This document shows positions 37,301 to 47,713 of a stretch of 64,000 bases of DNA, piece after piece. The stretch is from NCBI GenBank assembly GCA_000727475.1, contig KL647300.1, positions 191,881 to 255,880 of the forward strand, written 5' to 3'. This DNA is from Sarcocystis neurona (Eukaryota > Apicomplexa > Conoidasida > Eucoccidiorida > Sarcocystidae). Every line of letters begins with the position of its first letter. Position 1 is the first letter of the stretch. The notes beneath the pieces were generated by a model. That model did no database searches and was not told the DNA's origin. It was given only the letters and a program-made list of their open reading frames with translations. Position numbers and translations under genes: made by a program.

Positions 37301-40300
37301 TGCTGCTTCTGTTGCTGGCGGACGCCACCGTCGCTGCCCCCGCCCCACACCAGCTGCTGCGGTCGAGAGACGAGAACACTGCAGGGGCGTAATGACACAC
37401 GTGGTGGCTTTGCAGTCCCATTTGCTGCTGCTGCCTCTTCTTCTGAACGCACGGCTGCTGCCCCATCATCGTCTGCTGCTGCTGCTCTTCCGGTCGTTGC
37501 TGCCTCTCGTCCGCATGTGGCCAGCTGCGTCCCAACGACGCGTACGCAAAGAATTGCTGCAGCACCACTTCCGACGCCTCTGCTGCTGCTCCTTTTCTCC
37601 CTCCTGCTGACGCTGTTTCTTCTTCTTGTGCGTGGGCGCCAGCACCTGCTGCTGCTTCTTTCCTTCTTCTTCCTGCTGCTGCTGGCTCTTCTCGTGTTGC
37701 CAGGCTGCTGCCTTGCCGCTGCTGCTGCTGCTTCGACCAGCGATCGGACCGCACTGAGCTGGCCCTCTTCCTGCTGCTGCTGCCTATTCTCGTCCCTCTG
37801 CCTTCTCCTTCCCTCCTGCGGCCGCCGGGTCTTCCGTCTCTGTCTCTGCTGCTGCTCCGGCTGCTGTACTGCTCTTCGTTTCTGCTGTCGCAGCCGTATT
37901 CCGAGCAGCAGCCGGATAGATGCTGCGCCGCTCTCTGTCCGCTGCTGCTGCTGTTCCACGTCGCGCTGCTGCTGCTATTCCACTGCTGCAGTTGGAGTCT
38001 CGATGCTTCTCTCCTTCGCCCGCTGCTGCACGTGCTGTCGTCCGTCAGCTGTTGCTGTTGCTGCTGCTGCATCCCAGTTGCACCAGCAACCGCAGCAGCA
38101 AGGGGAGAGGCAGCACCCCAGGCTTCCGAGAGAAACGCAGCAGGAGAAAAAATGCTACTCCTGCTGCTGTCACGTCTACTCCCATACCCAAATGAATGCA
38201 GCAACCTACTCAAGCCGACAGGCTTTCCCTGCTGTCCCTGCTGCTCCTCCTGCCGCTGCGCTTGCTTCTCCTCTTCCTCTTCCTTCTCCTCCGGCTGCTC
38301 CTGCGTAAGCGCTGACGCAGCAGCAGCACGAATGTGGACAGCTGCCGCAGCGGAAGGAACCAGGAGTCCAGGTGCATCAGCAGCAGCAACCGGAGCAGCA
38401 GCGGGACTCGCGTCTGCCGGAGCGAAGAAAGCGCTGGGGGGCAACAGCGGCGGAGACGAGACAGAGGAGTAGCAGCGTGGGGTGCAGCAGAACGACTCCT
38501 TCCTCTGCGTCGTTGCGACGGAAGATTCTTCGCGAGGAGCTGTCGAAAAGGGAGAAGCAGAAGCTGCGACGGTGCTTGTCGATCGCAGAGGAGACTGCGT
38601 CAAAGAAGACGACGCCGTGGGGCTTCGCACCTCCTTCGTGTGTTGCGCCTCTGGCGTCCGTCCTATTTTCTCCTTCACACATGCAACAGCAGCAGACGGA
38701 TTGGCAGCAGCAGCAGCATTCAAATGATCAACAGCAGCCGAAGGAGCTGCAGCAGCAGGGAAAGGACCTGCAGCAGCGAGAGGAACAGCAGCAGCGAGAG
38801 GCGCAGCAACAGAGGAACGAGCAGCAGCTGAGACGGGAGCAGCAGGAGAGTTTTTTCCCGACGGAGATTTTACTTGTAGTAGTCCTGTTGCTGCCCCCTG
38901 GATCCCGTATTTGTTCTGCTGCTCGAAACGGTCCTCCGCACTTCTTCCTGCCGTTTTACCCACTAGGAGCTGCGCTGTTGCATTTCCTGCTGCTGCTGCT
39001 GCTCTTGCAAGAGAAAGCCGTCCGTCCCCTGTTGCTGCTGCTGCTGCTGTTGCCGCATCGTCTGGCGCTGCCGCAGCGCCGGAGGCAAGGCGGCGGCTCG
39101 TCGCCGCTCCCGCGTCACCGGTGCACTTCTCTCTCGCATCTCCTGCTGCTGCTGCGGGTCGCAGTCCAGCAGCTGCCAACGGGGGCCGCCATTCGCCTCC
39201 TCCTCCACCGGCAACAGCTGCAGCAGCAACTTTTTCGCATGCGTGAAGTCGCGTTTTTTCTCCCGGTGTGGGGACTGCCGCAGCTGCTGCATGTCTCTGC
39301 ATCGCTCCAGAGAAACAGGCAGCACCGGAAGCAGCACCTGGCTCTAACTGACGGGTCGTAGCTTGAGACGTAGCAGCAGCAGCAGCAGTTTGAAGGTCAG
39401 CAGGAGCAGACAAGCCGCTGTTGCTGCTGCTCACTCCGGCAGCGTGGAAACAGGGGAAGGAGGAGACGTAGGAGGGAGAAAAGGAGCAGCTGTGTTGCTG
39501 CTGCTGCTGGGCGTTCAGGCGCGTCAACGTCAAGACCGAGGAAGCAGCAGAAAGCGCGGCAGCGGGCGCCGCAGAGGGGAGAAGAGCCGCAGCACGGGGA
39601 GACAGCACTGCCGCAGCTACAGCAGCAGGAGAAGCAACAGGAGAGACGGCCACAGGAAGGGGAGGCGGGGAGAGAGGAAAAGCAGCCGCTGCAGCAACAG
39701 GGCAAGGAAGAGCGAAGGAAGCAGCAGCAGCAGCGGCATCATAGAAAAATGGGCTACTGCGAACTGCCTGTCGCGCATATAAATCCGAGTCGCTTCGGCT
39801 GCTGGTTAAGCGATGCAAGCTGCCGCGATCAGCAGCAGACGGACGCTGCAGCAGTCGCATCTCACTTTCGTACGCTCGGCTTGCTGCTGCAGCTGCAGCC
39901 GCACGCGCAGCTTCTTCTGCATGCCTTCGCGCCGCTGCTGCTGCTGCAGCCAGCGCCTCGTGTTGTTGGTACAGCTGCTGCTCGCGTTGGAGCTGCGGCT
40001 GCTGCACCTGGTATAGTGGAGACGAGACACCGAAGCCGCTGGCACAACCCACTTCTACGATGCGGCGAAACAAAGGAAAATGGAGCCATGTTCGCACCTG
40101 AGACCTGCGAGAAAGAGCGACAGCAGCGATGACAATGGCAGCAGCATCAACAACAGGAGCAGCAGCCGCAGGAAGAGCAACGGCAGCAGCATGTAAAGCA
40201 GCAGCAAGAAAAGCACAAACAGCAGTACAAAAAACTGCAGAAGCAGCAATAGTGACGGCAGCAGCAGGAAGAAGCATAATCGCAGAAGGATGGAAGACAG

Positions 40301-40460
40301 CAGCAGCGGCACCACCACCAACACGGCCGCCGCTGAAAAAGGCACAGGAAAAACAACAGCAACAAGCGTACGCGTCAGGGCGTCCACAGCGGCACCACGG
40401 AAATAGCAGCGGCAAGGAAAACGGCCACCGCACGCGGTCACAGCGACAACAGAAACCCAA
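22333..40460 (-). CDS. Giant IQ-motif and AMPK-beta-type CBM48 protein, multi-exon
   Basis: Proposed exons: 40460-37050, 36427-36389, 35802-35542, 35060-34914, 32913-32846, 32095-31996, 30859-30802, 28652-22333. All boundaries are GT/AG and all phases agree. About 3,470 residues result. Order: Ala/Gln/Ser-rich N-terminal part (about 1,137); four IQ motifs (IQRLFRGSRGR, IQRAWRRELARR, IQRFWKRRQQQ, IQRMWQGALTRR); a CBM48 of about 80 residues; then about 2,100 residues of Ala/Gln/Glu/Ser low complexity ending in a basic Ser-rich tail. IQ motifs bind calmodulin-like proteins; CBM48 of AMPK-beta type binds glycogen or starch. No kinase or phosphatase domain was seen, so a scaffold is inferred. The true start (ORF opens at 40460 with Ala-rich hydrophobic sequence), the 13-residue exon and the 2.1 kb intron before the last exon are the weak points. 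The IQ-to-CBM48 core is the strong part. Confidence 0.7.
29731..29792. repeat. 16-bp minisatellite, about four copies
   Basis: Unit GACACGGAGACGGGGA repeated almost perfectly. It sits in the proposed 2.1 kb intron of the IQ-CBM48 gene. Confidence 0.9.
31451..31535. repeat. 40-bp tandem duplication
   Basis: GTCACTGCGGCAGCAGGTC occurs twice, 40 bases apart, with few changes across the two copies. It lies in an intron between two CBM48 exons. Confidence 0.75.
32112..32330. repeat. Intronic CAG/CAA array with 15-18 bp higher-order period
   Basis: Plus strand reads AACAGCAGCAGTAGC and AACAGCAGCAGCGGC units for about 215 bases. It lies in the intron just upstream of the CBM48 exon at 32095-31996, so on the gene's own strand it is CTG-rich. 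It is open in all frames but excluded from the gene because the flanking CBM48 exons join without it. Confidence 0.85.
32914..34913. other. 2.0 kb intron, CAG-rich in its 3' half
   Basis: Sits between the IQ and CBM48 exons of the minus-strand gene. The part 32960-33600 is dense in CAG on the plus strand and has a 286-codon plus-strand frame at 33095-33955. That frame has no domain, and the sequence joins cleanly across it, so I read it as intron. The rest has TATA/CACACA words. Confidence 0.5.
34914..35802 (-). other. IQ-motif region (two exons, four IQ motifs)
   Basis: Exons 35802-35542 (87 codons) and 35060-34914 (49 codons), both phase 0 at each end, with donors GTGAGA and GTACTT. The first motif matches IQxxxRGxxxR exactly; the second has IQ and both Arg positions; the third and fourth keep IQ and hydrophobic/basic spacing. 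The spacing of 20-30 residues suits an alpha-helical calmodulin or myosin-light-chain-like binding arm. Confidence 0.8.
35217..35262. repeat. Short minisatellite GGGGAGACACGG
   Basis: Three tandem copies of about 12 bases, closely related to the 16-bp unit at 29731. It lies in an intron of the IQ-CBM48 gene. Confidence 0.8.
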
Positions 40461-41300
40461 GGTGTCAGAGCAACTAGCTGCCCCACACTGGCAGCGGCGA
40501 GTGCCACACTCCCTGCAGCAGCAGCAGCAGCGATGGCAGCAGTAGAAAGCATCGCAGCCGAAGGGGCGGCACGAATGCCGAGGCAGCAGCAGCAGGAGAA
40601 AACACAGGAGGGAAATGTGTGGCTACGGCGACGCCAGGACTCAAAATAAAGCTGGAGAAACAGGTGGGGCTGCACCAGCAGCCGTGACAACAGCAGGAGG
40701 AAGAGCAAAGCCGCGACCTGCATGCGTATGCACGTGTGGGGCTCTAACAGACGAATATGTCCATACGAACACATCCACATAGATGCGTACGTGTTCAGAC
40801 AGGTATACTCGACTATATATACATACATATTCGTACACACAGACACATCCGTAATTCCTCTGGACACAGATATATACAGATGGGCACAGAGAGATATATA
40901 CCCTCGCACACACATGCGTATATACTTCTGAGAGATGCAGACGCTTCTTCCTCATGGAAATGCTGACAGATGGGGTGCTGCCTACCTGAGAAGCTCTTTC
41001 ATCTGTCCCACTGCCTGCGATGGCAGCTCCACAGGAGCAGCGGCATCTCCTCCCCGTGAAAACAGCTGCATGCGAAGAGAACAGCAGCAGCAGGAGCAGT
41101 GACCATAGGCCACAAAGATTCACATAGAAAGATATACATGTGTACATGAGTATATCTGTGTATTTGTTCGTAATACATGGACGGTGCAAATACACATATA
41201 ACGCACACAGAACTGTGCAGGCGATGCGCGCAAGAGAAGACGCTTCCCGCTTGCCCCGATGTACATACGCACACCCTATCAGGTGTACGTACACTCTACA
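40461..41300. other. Upstream region of the IQ-CBM48 gene
   Basis: 40500-40640 still has CAG-type Ala/Gln coding look in several frames and may hold a further 5' exon. 40730-41290 is CACACA/TATATA low complexity that ends at the border of the next repeat-poor block. No promoter element is recognised. Confidence 0.35.
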
Positions 41301-42602
41301 TTAGTGTATCTGCACGGAGATATATAAACTGAAGCGGAGACCTGTCGAAAAAGCAGCCCGGGTGACTGCCCCTCGCCGTGTCTACAAGCTACAGCCATCC
41401 CACATCCCGTTCTCCTTTTTCCGCCAATAATGGCTTGTGTCAGTCGCACATGCGAATATGTCTGTGCGCCCACCCTTTTACACTTATTTCTTCTGCTTCC
41501 TCTACACCAACAGTGTGTCCGTCTCACATACGAGAGTGGCCGGAAAAAGATCGACGTGCACGGGCCCTGCTGTTTTTTAATCGCCGATAACGGCCACCAC
41601 GCGCAGTCGTCTAACCGGTTCGTATGGTGTCCATGCTCACAAGTAGTAGTATACAAACATGTATATGCGTATAGACATACACAGAAGTGTACACAGTTTA
41701 TATTTTAACAGTACTATAGACATATACAGAGACAGTGACACACACGCACACACATACACAGAGATACGTACATAAGGTGTGTCTACGTATCCACAGCTGT
41801 CCATGTATTGCCTGCAGTCACAGGCACATTAAGGCGTGAGGACATTATACGCATCCTTTTCGTATTCTGCGTATGTTGCACGGTTGTCTGTGCGCATTCT
41901 TTCTTTCTTGACACCGCCAAGAAGCGGCTGCATGTATGTCTACCCATCTATTTTCCCCTTTTATTCAAAAAGCGTTCTACACGAACATATATACGCGCAG
42001 AAGTGAACCCCTTGTCCTCCACAAAGTTCGACTCTCTCCCGTCTCGGCCGCTCACCAAGTATCTGCACTTGCGTACACATACAATAAGACGAATGTGCTA
42101 CTACCGCAGTGTGTCACTTCGCTTGTGTCTTTGGCAAGAAAACAAACGTGCAAAGACGTGTAGCTCACCCTACTTGTCTTCGACTACCGTGTCCTCACTG
42201 CCCAGTGCGGCACTAGTTACAGTGCTTGTAGGCGTATGCAGATACACGTGTATGTATGCACGAATGGAAGAAAACAGGAAACCGGAATTTCTTTGTTAGG
42301 TTGCCTTACGTCTCGGATGCCGTCAATAGACAACCGCAGTTGCTCCCCGCAACCGCGGCTCCCGCTAGAAACTCCTGTTCGCACTGCACTGCCTTCCGGA
42401 AAACCTCCCGGTTTTGCAGGATGTGTGGCGGGAATGGGAAAAGAGGCGTAGTCAACAACGGAGCAGCCACCTCCCCTCATGGTGGCAGCTACACTTGTCT
42501 GTTTCGACGAGCAAACAATTTAAACTCTGCTCTGGCGCCGCTGTAGTCGCTGGGGTTTTGAAATCGCCCCACCGAGTATTGTCTACTGATGTTTGCCTGC
42601 AG

Positions 42603-42716
42603 GCCCGTTTCTCCCATATAATTCGGAAACCCAGTACAAGTTTTTCTTTCTTCGTCTACGCGAACGCGTTAGTTGACCCCTGCAACGCATCCGTGTACCT
42701 ATCTGAAGATATCCTG
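42603..42716 (+). CDS. Candidate internal exon (38 codons)
   Basis: Flanked by TTTGCCTGCAG and donor CTG|GTAGGT, phase 0 at both ends, reading RFSHIIRKPSTSFSFFVYAN and then DPCNASVYLSEDIL. The upstream frame 42330-42510 contains CSHC and CRMCGGNGK, which recalls a zinc-binding CxxC pair, but the two could not be joined confidently. No family call. Confidence 0.2.
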
Positions 42717-44598
42717 GTAGGTAGCTGCGTCGCAGACACGAAGACGAAGACGCCCCGGCAGCAAAAATGAGAGACCACCACACAGTAGTTCATCCAAGTG
42801 CGGCCCACAAAACGGAAACTGGGCAAGCGTCTAAGAGTTCAACAACCGCAGGCAGCATACACTGCTGGAAGGCCTGGCAAAACAGTAACGTGACTCGTTT
42901 CCAGGGGAATGAAACACAAGAGCTCTTGCCTGCACCTGATCTCTGCCAAAAGACCAGACACAGGGTTTGACTTCGCGGTTCTGAGAAAGCACACAAGCCA
43001 CAAATATCCAACGACGAACGCGAAAAGGTTGCGACGTTTCACACATTGTTGAGCAAAAAAAATTGGAGTCTGGCGACCACAAAATTAGCAGACAAGAACG
43101 CTTATGACAAAGCTCGAAAGACGGGAAGCCAACTAGCTCTAGCTCGTAACTGGCGAACGGCTGTGTCCGATATACTAGCCACACAAGCTCGCTTTGTGCT
43201 CCAACCCCTACGATGATCGCTTCAGAGGAATATGAAGCTATCTTTCACTTTCACGTTCGTCATCGTACACTAGTCAAATATGGGGAACCCGGCCTGTGTT
43301 TTTAGCGGAGGCTGGTAAATGTGCGAAGGTCGTATCATCAAAATACTTATAAACATACCCACCAGAAAGTCCCCGGCTGGCGTCATACGCTTCTGTCCTC
43401 CTTTTCGTTGCATGAGGCTGTCTACCTGCGTCCTGAGTTGTTAGCTGACCGCGGAACACGCATACACGTGCACGGTCGTTACATTTTTAGCACATACATC
43501 CGCACCTCCGATGCTGATGAAGACTGCTATCTAATTTTGAGTCCCCTGCGCCGTCTCCTGTTAAAGTTGAAGTGTGGCTGTCCCCTTTCCGCACCCGCCA
43601 GCGAGCAGGCCGTTCAGCAAACTTTTCTTCCGGGGTCGCGCTTGGGAGTTTGTACACCCGATTGTCGTCTTTTTGCAAGTTAGCACCCCTTACATCACAG
43701 CTAGCTGGGCAGAACACCACCACACACCGTACACAATCCCTGTGCGGAAAAAGGGCCGGAAACTACACTACTCTACATTGCAGCACGGAAAGGCATCTAT
43801 TCAACCTCACAGAACGCAACCACCGTCATCAGCCACCCGACGGAAAATGCCACCGCATATGAACTACCGTCTCTATCTGCAAAATGAAAGTGGCTTCGCG
43901 GAGAGGCCACAGGGTTCAGAATGGAGCAGCGCGCCGCCACAGGTTTTCGACACAGTGGTACGATTGCAAGGCCCTTCACTTCGAAAACGCATTAAAAATT
44001 TCGTCACCGCCGCGCCGCCGCAGGTGGCTTTACTGCGGCAGCTTGTAATTACAAAGCGGGGGTTGTCGTTTGGTGATTTCACGCTGCGAGCCCTACCATG
44101 CCATCCCTATCCCTCACGTCAACCTGCTCGATAAAATCTTCTTGAACCTCGACAGCTGACTGATGTTGAACAACGAATCAGGTGAACTGTGCACCGTAAA
44201 GGTTTCGTCTACGTTGGGAGAGACGAGGCGACCCGCGATGAACAGGCGCAGTGGCGGCGGCCTCAGTAGGTCACTAAGCAAACTTTTTGTGTGGTAACCC
44301 CAGTCGATCTTCCGTCCTTAAGGGACGCTGGAAAAATATTTGCTTGACACACATTTTGGTAGCTGACTGCCTTTTTCCAAAATATTTTAATGGCTCAAAA
44401 TCAATGGTGCTCGCTAGCACGCATCGCTTGTGTTGACGAATGCGCGGACAGGCGACGGGTGGAGGCCCCCGGGACCAGGCCGGCGGCGGCTGTTCACACA
44501 CGAGCGCATACGTGGTTACTAGGGGGGGTTTGAGCCGCACAGATACTACTCTTTTATTACAACTATAGGATACGGAGCAAACCCCAAACTTATAAGAG

Positions 44599-44979
44599 AT
44601 GCACAGACTGCAGTCATTTTCTGGGCAGTTTTCTGCAGTATTTGGTGCACTGGAGTTGGGATCAGTGAGGTATCAGTCCCCCTCACGCGTAATGTGGATA
44701 GGTGGGAAACACAGTATTGACTCAGGTAGGTGCGTGTGCAGCTCTTATCGAGTGTGTTTCACTCTGAGTCTGGGGATTGTGCCGGAGCGCGCGACCGGAG
44801 TTCCATTATACTTTAACATAGCAGTCCAAGTCTCACCGATTTTGCATCAGCGTGGGTCGGGGACACACGTTCGTATTAGAGATGGAGCTAAAGGTGCATT
44901 AAAAGCGCATGCGCCAGCAGTTAGGTTAAGCGTCTTCGACGAAATCCGGGAGACGTATGTCCTGCAGATTCTAATTCAG
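44599..44979 (+). CDS. Candidate first exon (127 codons)
   Basis: ATG at 44599, open for 127 codons to CAG|GTAATT (phase 0). The composition is mixed and protein-like (VPLYFNIAVQVSPILHQRG, then RLSVFDEIRETYVLQILIQ). No downstream exon with a matching motif was identified and no family recognised. An open frame this long occurs by chance at this base composition, so confidence is low. Confidence 0.2.
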
Positions 44980-47398
44980 GTAATTTCAATTTAGCGGTAT
45001 ACACCGTGGCCAAGCGCAAGGAAGGACCCTCACACACACATACACGACGTCGCGGCTGGTCAGATGCGCAACAGGCACGAGATGAAATTAGCAATGGTGC
45101 GTATAGGATGCGGCGTAGGTACAGGGTGAAAGGTGACCCAGTCTGAGTATCGCCGGTGAAGAAGCGGGATGCTGCATCATCGACAAAAGGAGAATATGGT
45201 TCTGGTGACTAACGCTGCGCTACGCAGGCTACCAATAAGTTCACCTTCGGCAGCCTCTCAATAGTTTCAGTCCAGACAAGAGCCTGATGTGACACACCGA
45301 CAGTTCAACAAGACTTTCCAGAACGTATTTTCCGTCTGAGAGTCACAGCGGTTCCACCTCGGAAACACACCACGCACGAGGAGACCCGTAACTGAAAATA
45401 GAGGCGTTACCGTGGGTATTTCCGGCGAACGAATGCATGCAAGCTAAGTTATATATATATATATATAAGTATCGACACTAGTGGGATGGGGCTCCGACTT
45501 GCCACGCGGATCTATGAAAGGATGCAGATCCTAGGAGAAAGGAAGTGGTGGATACGAAATATAGCACTGCACCTCCGGAGTCGGTTGACATTAAAAAATA
45601 AGGATGGAATAAGAAACTATCGTGGCTATCGTTGCATGGTCTCAAACAGCCGGTTCCGGTTCGGAAAACATCACCCACTTCCATTCAACTAAGTGAGATG
45701 GCTGCAATGAAGGATCCACATCCTAGCCGGAGGTAACAGCTGACATACGTGCCTGTTTGCGTTGTATTGCGTGTGTGTGTGCTTTTGATTGTATGCGTGT
45801 GTGGAAGAGAGAGTTGACGGAAACACTTTAGTAGAACTGATTGTTCGAGTGCTTTGGAGTCATAGAAGCGCTGCAGATTACATTCCGTGAAGGGAGGGTA
45901 AAGAGAGTCGCGGAAGGAAGAGATGTGAGAGGCGGAACGTTGCCTCGTCTTGATGGCGCCTATACCTGGTATACGGATGAGCAGACTCCCACGACGCAGA
46001 AGAACACTAAGCTCAAATAGCAGGTAGATCAGAGCTGCGTGCAAGCCTTTCTTGAATGGTAGCGTTGCTTTTCACTGCATACATACGGATATTCGGTTGC
46101 ACCGGTGGAGGCATGCGAAGGAGGATTTCCTTGCAGGGAAGGTTTAGGGGCAGGCACTGGATCATTCCGTCTGGTGACGAGGAAAGGCAGTTGCGTCACC
46201 AGTGACCTGCTGGCAATCAGGAAAGCAAGACTTTATCAAGCAGTGAAGTTTTATCGCAAATGGACCTTCATGATACTGCTCCAGTAAATTTCGCGTTTTC
46301 TATTGTGGAAAAGATGGTGTGCTGCTATACTGCTTCAGTACACGAGAGAGTGCAGCAGAAAGTGTATCGTCGCCGTGTTGTCTGGGCTTAAGCTGTTCCC
46401 AGCCGAAGGACAGACAAGGCGAACGTACACACGTTCAGCACCTACGCGGTACAAATTCGTAAGGCTACGTTGTACATATTGTACGAGCAAATCCGAGTTG
46501 GTGCAAAGGTAGATTTCACCAGATGGAGAGCGAACACGAACAGAACAGTTGTTGTGGTGTCCACGAGAGTCGCGGAGCGGCTATGGAGTCCACAACGAGC
46601 GAAGAATACCTATAACGTTGATGATCCGTTTCGTTACACTGTGACTGTGGTACCATAGGGTCCACTTTTTACCTACAGCACTGGTGCAAGTGGAAAGTCA
46701 CGTGGTAACGTCGGACTGCTGCAAGGGTAGATAATGGCATCGGATAGGATGTTTCAAGGTAGACGAACTGCCTTACCGGTATGAAACAAGGTTGCAAACC
46801 AGATGTCGCACAGCGCTGCGGCTGTATTGGGGCTGGAACTTACACAGGATGAAGCTCCACAGGCCACTGTCTACTGCGACATTCATCAGCACGAGCCAAG
46901 TTGCAGCGGTATGTCTGCGAATCCAACGTGTGAGCTGCCACGTGACTCCATCAAACAGGGAGACAAACATTTCTGCAGCTGAATCGGGTGAACTGTGTAT
47001 CGCCAACGTCCAAGCAAAGGCACTCCTGTTTGCGACTCTGGAAATGGTGGAAAACCGCAACGTTGACATTAAATATTCCAATCAAGGAGAACTCCGCAGA
47101 ACCACCACTGCCTAGCGACGTCACAGTGTACGACGAAAAATCGGTTCCACAGACATGTACACATATATATAAGGAATAGTGTGACACGTCATTTACTTGC
47201 TGGGGAGGCACATGCACGATTGCTGGAACACTTGAATGATTCGAATCATGTTGCGCCTGGTATAGTAGCTACACAAGCGCATACACATGTACACAAAAAA
47301 AGGCGAAGACGTGACGAATTTTACGGACATCTTGATCCTTTGAGAGGGAGAGAGAGGTCTTGAGAGGATTGATGCGTATCTGCGGGCGACGTACGTAC

Positions 47399-47713
47399 CC
47401 ATCGTTCTCTGCTGGCCATACTGAGGCGAGGGTTCAGCTCATACCTGGCGGGTTCCAAGACCATCTCGGCATCTCGAGAACTACCTCGTGAGCAACAAAC
47501 ATATCCTGCCTGTCTAAACTGTTCCGGCGCCGCTTTTTCTGCATGCCGTGTTCCAAAGTCTGCGTTTAAGCTTTCTGCCGCAAGAGTAACCAACGCGTAC
47601 TTTGGCTGCAGATATACCAGGACGCCCAACGGCGTCGCCATTGTGCAGTTGCCGCCCTTCCACGGAGTAGTTACACATTCCTGGATCTGAAGTCCTGTTT
47701 GAATTAACGCTTT
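47399..47713 (-). CDS. Candidate internal exon (105 codons)
   Basis: Acceptor with a strong pyrimidine tract (CTCTCTGCTTCGCAG) and donor TGG|GTACGT, phase 0 at both ends, 105 uninterrupted codons. Sequence is mixed and protein-like: TTPWKGGNCTMATPLGVLVY, then LQPKYALVTLAAESLNADFG, with four Cys residues. This is the best coding candidate in the repeat-poor block. A surface-antigen-type gene is possible but not shown. Partner exons were not found. Confidence 0.35.

Noticed and set aside
36809..38308. 499-codon plus-strand open frame
   Set aside because: It is the complement of the CAG-rich first exon of the minus-strand IQ-CBM48 gene and reads mostly Leu/Cys with a TATATA-derived Tyr-rich start, typical repeat shadow.
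43574..44134. 186-codon plus-strand frame
   Set aside because: Mixed composition but no recognisable domain, and overlapping frames are equally open. Kept below the evidence threshold.
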